Below are positions 7,423 through 13,817 of a DNA stretch of 15,314 bases, in pieces. Below the pieces are notes generated by a model that did not search any database, was not told the DNA's origin, and was given only the letters and a program-made list of their open reading frames with translations. Origin of the DNA: CAYTIB01 sp964437725. Its GTDB lineage: Bacteria; UBA8248; JACPRG01; G963555815. Made by a program: the position numbers and the translations under genes. Positions within the stretch are counted from its first letter, which is position 1; the number at the start of each line of letters is the position of its first letter. The DNA is taken from assembly GCA_964437725.1 (NCBI GenBank), contig CAYTIB010000032.1:1-15314 (forward strand), given 5' to 3'.

Positions 7423-7451
7423 GGATACCTCCCAAGAAGGAAATCAATTAA

Positions 7452-7481
7452 TATAAAGGGGATTGCCCGAGTACTAGTCAA
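7452..7481 (-). promoter_or_regulatory. Candidate promoter of the amidohydrolase run
   Basis: On the minus strand, TTGACT (7481-7476) is followed after 18 nt by TTTATA (7457-7452). The expected start of transcription is about 20 nt before the ATG at 7422, giving a short leader with the GGGAGG ribosome binding site. The -35 is good and the -10 mediocre. Confidence 0.35.
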
Positions 7482-7566
7482 ACGCACTCTCACATGCTTA
7501 TACCAATAAAACAAGATACCGGCACGTCGGTTTTCCTTTTCAGCAATTCAGAAATATGCCTAAGAG

Positions 7567-7598
7567 TCGAACGTTCGAATTTTCCCGCAGGTACGGGA
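7567..7598. repeat. Palindrome and adjacent hairpin in the shared control region
   Basis: TCGAACGTTCGA at 7567-7578 is a perfect 12-bp palindrome. Five nt on, TCCCG (7583-7587) and CGGGA (7594-7598) form a second short inverted repeat around CAGGTA. Both sit midway between the divergent amidohydrolase and RidA genes, where a regulator acting on both would bind. The symmetry is seen; the function is inferred. Confidence 0.4.
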
Positions 7599-7634
7599 GG
7601 CTGTCAAATGAGTAACGGTTGATCTTTCCGTTTT

Positions 7635-7679
7635 TCTGTAGGCAACTTAATTCCGAGGAGGCTTTTCCACCTCGACAGA
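7635..7679. repeat. Extended hairpin upstream of the RidA gene
   Basis: CGAGG-A-GG (7654-7661) pairs with CC-A-CCTCG (7668-7674 region) with one A/A mismatch and a CTTTT loop. Outside it, TCTGT (7635-7639) can pair with ACAGA (7675-7679), leaving the left arm bulged. The right arm overlaps the candidate -35 of the RidA promoter, so it looks more like an operator than a transcribed leader. Confidence 0.4.
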
Positions 7680-7699
7680 ACGGCACCAACTGGGATAAA
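7672..7699 (+). promoter_or_regulatory. Candidate promoter of the RidA gene
   Basis: TCGACA (7672-7677) and GATAAA (7694-7699) are 16 nt apart, and TG-G directly before the -10 makes it an extended -10 promoter. Transcription would begin near 7706, about 64 nt before the RidA start codon. Confidence 0.3.
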
Positions 7700-7769
7700 T
7701 TCAGCCTGGAATTACTCAATCAAGAAGCGCCTTCTCTATTTTCAAGTATTAAAAAATAGGAGATTGGAC

Positions 7770-8162
7770 ATGCCGAAAGAGGTTCTCCGCCCACCGAATC
7801 TGAGTTTTCTACCAAAACCGGAGTATCCCTATTCACCCGGAACCCGCGGAGGAAGGATGGTTTACACCTCCGGACAGGTGGCCTGGAACGAAAACAGCCA
7901 TCTAGTTGGGATAGGAGATCCCGGAGCCCAAACTGCCCAAGTTTTGAAAAATGTTCAATCGGTTTTGAGGGAGGCTGGCGCCACCATGGAAGACGTCCTC
8001 AAGTGCAACGTATATCTTCCAGATATTCGTCACTTCCAGGCTATGAACGAGGAATTTGCAAAGGCATTTCCCCAGTCCCCCCCAGCCCGTACCACCATCC
8101 AAGCAGCCCTAGCTGAGCCAGAAATGCTAGTAGAAATCGAGGCCATCGCCTATGTGGAATGA
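7770..8162 (+). CDS. ridA: RidA/YjgF family enamine/imine deaminase
   Basis: A 130-residue RidA-family protein, a trimeric cytoplasmic enzyme that hydrolyses reactive enamine/imine intermediates to keto compounds and ammonia. The signature regions are present: Y-T-S-G-Q-V near residues 32-37, the block NVQSVLREAGATMEDVLKCN at 61-80, and S-P-P-A-R-T-T at 103-109 with the carboxylate-binding Arg107. Glu122/Glu124 of the C-terminal VEIEAIAYVE correspond to the conserved acidic position. The ATG at 7770 follows AGGAG at 7758-7762; the in-frame TTG at 7764 overlaps that site and is rejected. It is divergent from the amidohydrolases, consistent with removing imines formed in the same pathway, although many RidA proteins are general-purpose. 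The catalytic Arg indicates an active deaminase. Confidence 0.9.
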   Translation: MPKEVLRPPNLSFLPKPEYPYSPGTRGGRMVYTSGQVAWNENSHLVGIGDPGAQTAQVLKNVQSVLREAGATMEDVLKCNVYLPDIRHFQAMNEEFAKAFPQSPPARTTIQAALAEPEMLVEIEAIAYVE

Positions 8163-8198
8163 AGAGTGGGATATAAGGACCGTACACCACCCCATTTC

Positions 8199-8417
8199 TC
8201 ATTGTGGAAGATAGAGAAAAACGCCCACGACGAGAAGTATAGTTTCCCACCATACGTCCCAAACGTAGATAAAATTAAGAATCGGGCAAATCGCCCACAC
8301 TAGGTAAAGGGTCTCCCGAATGAATGGACCGTAATCGGTATTCCACCACCGATAAAAAGAAACGATATAAGTCAAACCGAAAGCAATGCTGAAGATAATA
8401 CGTAGTGCGCCCCGCAT
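8199..8417 (-). CDS. Small hypothetical membrane protein
   Basis: 72 residues, with no family I recognise. The composition is strongly hydrophobic, with likely membrane segments at about 5-21, 37-53 and 55-70, aromatic residues near the interfaces (FYRWW, VWDVWWE) and a basic N-terminus. GGAG lies 9 nt before the ATG. It converges with ridA (36 nt between stops) and lies 250 nt downstream of uvrA on the same strand, so it may have its own promoter. The hydrophobic pattern and ribosome binding site support a real gene; no homology can be claimed. Confidence 0.55.
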   Translation of the reverse strand: MRGALRIIFSIAFGLTYIVSFYRWWNTDYGPFIRETLYLVWAICPILNFIYVWDVWWETILLVVGVFLYLPQ

Positions 8418-8667
8418 AGGGCTCGTCTCCTCTGTCGTCTCACACCGCCATGCCCTGTATTCCTAATTCTCTCGTTCGTTCCTCCCTGCCTGCCGCACCC
8501 ACAGAAGACTGCGAAGCTCTCCGCAGAGCGTTAGAGGAAATGGGTTGGCTCCAACCAATAAATACATAAAGGTTACTTTGTATAAATTTAAAGTGAAGGG
8601 CGATCATTACCTACAAAAATACTGAAACAACAAAGAGTAGCACCCGGCCTCTTCCAATCAAAATGTT
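8418..8667. other. Gap between uvrA and the small membrane gene
   Basis: About 250 nt without a gene. It holds two small inverted repeats: GCTCT/AGAGC at 8516-8529 and GGTTGG/CCAACC at 8543-8556. Either could end the uvrA transcript on the minus strand, but neither is followed by a convincing T-run. The part from 8557 to 8667 is AT-rich. No tRNA or known small RNA was recognised. Confidence 0.4.
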
Positions 8668-11517
8668 TTAAATAACCTTCGAGGAAAGATGTCTAGCCGT
8701 CGGACTAAGAATATTGGCTAAAAACTTGCCTGTTTCTGATTCGGGAATACCTGCCACCTCTTCTGGCGTTCCTTCGGCTATTACTCTACCCCCATCATCA
8801 CCCCCCTCCGGCCCCAGATCTATTATGTAATCGGCTGTCTTAGCCACCTCTAGGTTGTGCTCTATGACAATCACCGTATTGCCAGCGCGTGTTAGCCGAT
8901 GAAGAACATCCAGCAACTTCTGCACGTCGGCGAAATGAAGACCGGTCGTGGGCTCATCTAGGATGTAAAGTGTCCTTCCGGTAGCACGCTTACTCAGCTC
9001 CTTAGACAACTTAACCCTTTGAGCTTCTCCCCCGGACAGAGTGATCGCCGACTGGCCAAGTCGCAAGTACTCCAATCCCACATCAACCAGCGTCTGGAGT
9101 TTATGGCGTATATTTGGAATATTTTCGAAAAATTTGAAGCTTTCCGCAACTGTCATATCCAGAACATCTGCAATTGAGTGTCCTTTGTAACGCACTTCGA
9201 GAGTTTCCCGATTGAAACGCTGCCCCTTACACGCCCTACAGAACACATAAAGATCTGGTAGGAAGTGCATTTCTACACGAATAAAACCATCTCCACGGCA
9301 CGCCTCACAACGTCCTCCCTTGACATTGAAGCTAAAACGCCCTGGTTTGTATCCGCGTTTCCGGGCCTCAGGAACCTGTGCAAACATTTCCCGTATGAAT
9401 GCAAAAACGCCCACATATGTGGCGGGATTACTTCTCGGAGTACGACCTATTGGTGACTGATCTATTTCGATCACTTTATCGATATACTCGGCACCCTCAA
9501 TACCTTGATGCGCCCCCGGTCGCCTCGCACTCTTGTAAAGCTCCTGGGCAAGTGCCTTGTAAAGAATTTCTGTGACTAGCGTACTTTTCCCTGATCCTGA
9601 TACACCCGTCACGCATGAAAAAAGTCCCAATGGGAAGTCTACGTTTATGTTTTTCAAATTGTTTTCTGATGCACCCATAACTGAAAGATTTCTGTCATTC
9701 CGAGCCCTGCGAGAGTTCGGAATAGGAATAGACCGAATTCCAGAGAGATACTGACCTGTCATGGATTTAGAATTTTCCATGATTTTAGATGGCGAACCTT
9801 GAGCTACAACATGCCCACCGTTCACCCCTGCCCCGGGTCCAAGGTCTAAAATGAAATCCGCAGACAGAATAGTCTCTTCGTCATGCTCGACAACAACAAC
9901 CGTGTTTCCCAGATCCCGCAAATGGGTGAGAGTCTTAAGAAGACGTCGATTGTCTCTTTGGTGGAGACCAATACTGGGTTCATCCAAAATATATAGAACA
10001 CCAACAAGGCTTGCTCCTACCTGCGTAGCTAAGCGGATTCGCTGCCCCTCACCGCCAGCAAGGGTGGTCGCACGGCGATCAAGTGCGAGGTAATCCAAAC
10101 CAACTCGGGAGAGAAACTCAAGCCTGTCCATAATCTCACGCAAAATGCGCTCAGCAATCTTTGTTTCATTTGGAGACAGAACAAGATTTGAGAAAAACTG
10201 TCTAGCCTGCTTGATCGGCAATGAAGCAACCTCACCAATTCCTTTTCCGTTAAGCAGAACTGCCTGGCTGTGGGGCTTGAGCCGCAAACCGTTGCAATCC
10301 TTACAGGGCTGGAAAGACATATAAGCTTCCACCTCCTGCTGTATCTCAGGGGATTTCGTTTCCCGATAACGCCGCTCCATCAAGGGGACCACACCCTCAA
10401 AGGGGCCAAGAAATTTCTGCCTGCCCCGTGAGAACTCCTGTTTGAACCATATGTCTTCTGTCCCAGAACCTTCCATAAGAATTTTCCGGAAACGCTTTGA
10501 TAGCTTTTCAAACGGTTTATCAAGATCTACTTTGTAATGCTCTGCCAACGCTTCTAGTACTCGCAGATACCTGGCAGACATCTTCTCCGACCATGGTTGG
10601 ACGGCCCCCATCTTTAAAGAAAGAGACTGATCAGGAACAACTAGATCTGGGTCAACGTTCGGCAGATACCCGAGACCGTTACATGCTTCGCATGCACCGT
10701 AAGGACTGTTAAAGGAAAACATGCGCGGGGCTAGTTCGGGAAAACCGATCCCGCAATCGGGGCATGCAAATTTCTCGCTAAATAGAATTTCCTGCTCTTT
10801 TCCAACACAAATAATAGCTAAACCATCAGTGAGACGAAGAGCCGTTTCAAGGGAATCCGTCAGACGATTCTCTGCCCCCTTCCGCAGGGTTAGGCGGTCA
10901 ACAACTACTTCAATGTTATGAGTGATGTTTTTTTTGAGATCAACGGGCTCCGACAAGTCCATGATTTGGCCGTCAACACGCACACGCACAAAACCTCGAC
11001 GGGCAACATCTGCCAGTTCCTTTCGATACTCTCCTTTTCTGCCGCGGACAATTGGTGCGAGAATCTGCAACCGAGATTCTGGTGGAAACATAAAAGCTTG
11101 ATCAACCATCTGTTGGACAGTCTGAGAAGATATAGGCTTTTGACACTGAAAGCAGTGTGGCTGACCTATGCGAGCATAGAGTAAGCGCATGTGGTCATAG
11201 ATCTCAGTAATAGTTCCAACCGTAGACCGGGGGTTCTTATTAGTAGTTTTTTGTTCAATAGAAATCGCCGGAGACAGGCCTTCAATCGAATCAACATCCG
11301 GTTTGTCCATCTGGTCTAGGAATTGACGTGCATAAGCGGATAAAGACTCTACATACCTTCGTTGCCCCTCTGCATATAAAGTGTCAAATGCAAGAGATGA
11401 CTTCCCTGATCCACTGATACCAGTAATAACAATCAGTTTGTCTCTAGGAATCTCGGCATGAACATTCTTCAAGTTGTGCTCTCGGGCCCCCTTGATAACA
11501 ATCTTACGCTTGCTCAT
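8668..11517 (-). CDS. uvrA: Excinuclease ABC subunit A (UvrA)
   Basis: A 949-residue DNA-damage sensor of nucleotide excision repair; dimeric UvrA finds distorted DNA and loads UvrB. Two ABC ATPase modules are complete: Walker A GISGSGKS (about 33-40) and GVSGSGKS (about 637), with the second signature LSGGEAQR (about 824) and ILDEPTTGLH. Three zinc-binding Cys clusters are seen: CFQC near 120, CPDC/CEAC near 250-275, and CEAC/CRAC near 737-760. In the first signature the Ser is replaced by Ala487 (LAGGEGQR). The length is normal. An in-frame GTG at 11577 would add 20 residues unlike any UvrA N-terminus and abuts a terminator stem, so the ATG at 11517 (MSKRKIVIKGAREHNLKNV) is preferred. No LexA-type box was recognised just upstream. 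Confidence 0.97.
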   Translation of the reverse strand: MSKRKIVIKGAREHNLKNVHAEIPRDKLIVITGISGSGKSSLAFDTLYAEGQRRYVESLSAYARQFLDQMDKPDVDSIEGLSPAISIEQKTTNKNPRSTVGTITEIYDHMRLLYARIGQPHCFQCQKPISSQTVQQMVDQAFMFPPESRLQILAPIVRGRKGEYRKELADVARRGFVRVRVDGQIMDLSEPVDLKKNITHNIEVVVDRLTLRKGAENRLTDSLETALRLTDGLAIICVGKEQEILFSEKFACPDCGIGFPELAPRMFSFNSPYGACEACNGLGYLPNVDPDLVVPDQSLSLKMGAVQPWSEKMSARYLRVLEALAEHYKVDLDKPFEKLSKRFRKILMEGSGTEDIWFKQEFSRGRQKFLGPFEGVVPLMERRYRETKSPEIQQEVEAYMSFQPCKDCNGLRLKPHSQAVLLNGKGIGEVASLPIKQARQFFSNLVLSPNETKIAERILREIMDRLEFLSRVGLDYLALDRRATTLAGGEGQRIRLATQVGASLVGVLYILDEPSIGLHQRDNRRLLKTLTHLRDLGNTVVVVEHDEETILSADFILDLGPGAGVNGGHVVAQGSPSKIMENSKSMTGQYLSGIRSIPIPNSRRARNDRNLSVMGASENNLKNINVDFPLGLFSCVTGVSGSGKSTLVTEILYKALAQELYKSARRPGAHQGIEGAEYIDKVIEIDQSPIGRTPRSNPATYVGVFAFIREMFAQVPEARKRGYKPGRFSFNVKGGRCEACRGDGFIRVEMHFLPDLYVFCRACKGQRFNRETLEVRYKGHSIADVLDMTVAESFKFFENIPNIRHKLQTLVDVGLEYLRLGQSAITLSGGEAQRVKLSKELSKRATGRTLYILDEPTTGLHFADVQKLLDVLHRLTRAGNTVIVIEHNLEVAKTADYIIDLGPEGGDDGGRVIAEGTPEEVAGIPESETGKFLANILSPTARHLSSKVI

Positions 11518-11578
11518 TCCCCAAGGTTCCCCATCGAAAATTACAGAATGGTCTGCCAGTAAAAGAGACAGGCCCACA

Positions 11579-11614
11579 ACACAAAAACGGGACCCCTGGG
11601 CCCCGTTTTTGTGT
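11579..11614. terminator. Strong intrinsic terminator, probably bidirectional
   Basis: ACACAAAAACGGG at 11579-11591 and CCCGTTTTTGTGT at 11602-11614 form a perfect 13-bp stem with a 10-nt loop. The A5/T5 tracts within the stem give a U-run in RNA from either strand. It lies 26 nt after the aquaporin stop codon and upstream of uvrA, so it ends the aquaporin transcript and implies a separate promoter for uvrA. Confidence 0.8.
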
Positions 11615-11640
11615 AAGATAATGAGCCAAAATCAGAAACT

Positions 11641-12321
11641 TTAGTCGGAAGTACTTCCTCCAGAATAAAGCTTATAGGCAATTGCAGCAAGGATCCCTCC
11701 GGCAATCGGGCCTATCCAGTAAATCCAGTGGGCATCCCAAAAACCCGATGCCACAGCCGGGCCAAATGTTCTAGCCGGATTCATCGAGGCACCGGTCAAC
11801 GGACCTCCCATCAAAATATCGAAGACTAGTACCAGACCAATTCCGAATCCTCCGATCTTCGGTGCTCTTTCATCAACAGCCGTACCATAAACTGCTATTA
11901 CCAGAAAAAAGGTCAGTATAATCTCGACTAAGACTCCCGTCCCCGCACTCACTCCCTGACCCAAACCGGGTGTCCCAAGGTTAACCGGAGCCCAAACTGA
12001 TACGGGAAAAATCGCCCGCAACAATAAACCGGCAATAATTCCACCAACCAATTGCGAAACAATATAGCCAACCGCTTTACCACCGGAAATTTTACCTCCA
12101 ACTAGCAGGCCAATGGTCACCGCCGGATTGACGTGGGCCCCGGATATATTACCCAAAGCAGATATCATCACCGCCAAGACGAGACCATGGGCCAGAGCAA
12201 TTCCGATCAATCCAACGGCTCCGTTGGTCATCTGGTTGGTAATGATAGCTCCCGCCCCAATAAAACAAAGAGCGAACGTCCCAATCATCTCTGCCAGGTA
12301 GGCCTTGGCATCATTCCCCAT
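11641..12321 (-). CDS. Aquaporin (MIP family) with TIP-like selectivity filter
   Basis: A 226-residue membrane channel with six hydrophobic helices and both half-helix NPA motifs (N65-P-A in GAHVNPAVT; N181-P-A in GASMNPARTFGPA). The residues that should form the aromatic/arginine filter, aligned by eye, are His45 (ALAHGL), Ile169 (FDILMGG), Ala178 and Arg184. This H-I-A-R set is typical of plant tonoplast intrinsic proteins, not of E. coli AqpZ (F-H-T-R) or glycerol channels (W-G-F-R). Filters of this kind are linked to water plus ammonia, urea or hydrogen peroxide. The C-terminal HWIYWIGPIAGG is also close to plant and archaeal members. The ATG at 12321 follows GAGGAGG. It is monocistronic, between an extended -10 promoter at 12490-12498 and a strong terminator. 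The family is certain; the permeant is inferred. Confidence 0.93.
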   Translation of the reverse strand: MGNDAKAYLAEMIGTFALCFIGAGAIITNQMTNGAVGLIGIALAHGLVLAVMISALGNISGAHVNPAVTIGLLVGGKISGGKAVGYIVSQLVGGIIAGLLLRAIFPVSVWAPVNLGTPGLGQGVSAGTGVLVEIILTFFLVIAVYGTAVDERAPKIGGFGIGLVLVFDILMGGPLTGASMNPARTFGPAVASGFWDAHWIYWIGPIAGGILAAIAYKLYSGGSTSD

Positions 12322-12489
12322 CTCTCTTCATCCTCCTCTCAACTACCTTACACCGTCTGAAGAAAACACTCACTACCCCGCCGAAGACACTCATCTTGAA
12401 GGGCAGCAGGTCCAAACAAATTTCCAAGCGGAGAACACTCTCCCGGCAACAAACGCTAATCATTCGCCAACCCCACTTGACCAAGCAGA

Positions 12490-12498
12490 ATTATAGCA
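12490..12498 (-). promoter_or_regulatory. Extended -10 promoter of the aquaporin gene
   Basis: The minus strand reads TGCTATAAT, a perfect -10 hexamer with the TGn extension. There is no good -35 at the normal distance, as extended -10 promoters allow. The leader would be about 160 nt long. Confidence 0.45.
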
Positions 12499-12510
12499 TG
12501 CCTTACTCCC

Positions 12511-12538
12511 TTGGCAGATAATGTAATATTGGTATCTT
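12511..12538 (+). promoter_or_regulatory. Candidate promoter of the M48 protease gene
   Basis: TTGGCA (12511-12516) and TATCTT (12533-12538) are 16 nt apart on the plus strand, back to back with the aquaporin promoter. The leader to the ATG at 12700 would be about 155 nt; I see no gene or clear RNA structure in it. Confidence 0.4.
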
Positions 12539-12699
12539 CAGGGATCACTCTAGATAAGGACTTAAAAACAAGTAAAATTAATATAGCTTGGATAATTTAC
12601 AAAACTTCAATTTTTCTCGTCTGGATAAACTTAAAGAATTATGTTTCACAGAGGCGTACTATAAGGGATGATGACCATCGCAGTTTAAAAGGCCATACG

Positions 12700-13776
12700 A
12701 TGAAAATGATGAATATTATTGTTCCTCAGCAGAATTTCCATATTTCCATTAAGCCAAACACTCGCCAAGCTTTATGTTTGGGACTCAAAATCTTTTTCTG
12801 TTTTTTGTTTCTAACTATCTCGGGACTCAGCCTGCCAAATCCAAGCTCCGCCCAAGGTGTTTCAGTAATCAGTCCAAAAACGGAGCGAGCACTTGGGAAA
12901 AAGCAAGATGCAATACTTATAAAGAAAATGGGTTACTATCGCGACCCCTTTTTGCAAAAATATATCGAGAAAATCGGTAAAAAAATCGCTTCAATGGTCA
13001 ATCGCAAGGCATATACCTTTCATTTTAAAGTGGTCGACGATCACCGGGAAAACGCTATGGCACTTCCTGGCGGATACATCTATATAACCCGCGGCATGCT
13101 TGCCGCGCTAAACAGTGAAGCCGAAATGGCAGGTGTCTTAGGTCACGAGATTGCGCATGTAACCCAGCGTCACGGCGCACGACAAATGACAAAGGCCCTA
13201 GGCGCTCAGATTCTCTCCATAGTAGCTGCAGGGGCTGGAGCTATTGCGGGTGGAGGATCCATCGGACCGGCAATTACTGTTACACAAGCCATCTCAGCCA
13301 ATATTCTAAATGGACATGGACGGACTTTTGAGCTAGAGGCTGATGCAAAGGGCCTATACTACGCCTGGAAAGCTGGTTACGACCCAAGAGAAGCCGCAAA
13401 ATTCATGCGGCGTCTCCGCCAACTTGAGCGCCTACGCGGTATTGGTTATCACGGCTTCGGGGCAACACATCCTGGTAGTACATTGCGCATCCTTAAGTTA
13501 GACGAGATTTCTCAAACTCTTGTTCGAACTCCCAGCAAATTGAAGGTTTACACAAACCGCTACAAAAGCCATCTTTCAGGGCTAATTTACGGTAGACGCA
13601 AAGACGGTATGCTTTTAAGGATTTACACTGCCAAAAAGGGAGAAACCCTACACGAGATTTCAGAGCGATTCCTTGGGAACAAAGACTTTGCTTTAGAATT
13701 GGCTCTTTTAAATGATCTTGACGAAAATACCCTTTTGAAATCAGGCCAGAGAATCAAAATCGTTCTCAAAAAATAG
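12700..13776 (+). CDS. Secreted M48 metalloprotease with C-terminal LysM-like domain
   Basis: 358 residues from the ATG at 12700, which follows AAAAGG by 7 nt; ATGs at 12706 and 12709 are close alternatives. A hydrophobic stretch at about 25-45 is followed by PSSA-Q, a plausible signal peptidase I site after residue 51, so the enzyme should act in the periplasm or be exported. The zinc site is H149-E150-x-x-H153 (GHEIAH) with E211 as third ligand in F-E-L-E-A-D. This is the M48 (BepA/LoiP/HtpX relatives) pattern, and a Gly/Ala-rich hydrophobic loop (171-190) follows the helix. Residues about 307-355 (YTAKKGETLHEISERF, then SGQRIKI) look like a LysM peptidoglycan-binding domain, where BepA has TPR repeats. 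The likely role is envelope protein quality control near the cell wall. An upstream in-frame extension to 12511 contains the promoter and is rejected. Confidence 0.88.
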   Translation: MKMMNIIVPQQNFHISIKPNTRQALCLGLKIFFCFLFLTISGLSLPNPSSAQGVSVISPKTERALGKKQDAILIKKMGYYRDPFLQKYIEKIGKKIASMVNRKAYTFHFKVVDDHRENAMALPGGYIYITRGMLAALNSEAEMAGVLGHEIAHVTQRHGARQMTKALGAQILSIVAAGAGAIAGGGSIGPAITVTQAISANILNGHGRTFELEADAKGLYYAWKAGYDPREAAKFMRRLRQLERLRGIGYHGFGATHPGSTLRILKLDEISQTLVRTPSKLKVYTNRYKSHLSGLIYGRRKDGMLLRIYTAKKGETLHEISERFLGNKDFALELALLNDLDENTLLKSGQRIKIVLKK

Positions 13777-13817
13777 TCCCATACTCCTTCCGAAAACTCG
13801 ACGTGAGACCCTGCTAC

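Noticed and set aside
8511..8556. Possible tRNA or small RNA from clustered hairpins
   Set aside because: There is no T-loop consensus, acceptor stem or anticodon arm, and the stems are only 5-6 bp.
11518..11577. GTG start extending UvrA by 20 residues
   Set aside because: The extension is unlike known UvrA N-termini and begins beside the terminator stem; the ATG at 11517 gives the canonical start.
12511..12699. N-terminal extension of the M48 protease
   Set aside because: It would bury the signal peptide behind 63 residues, and its first codon is the -35 of a candidate promoter.
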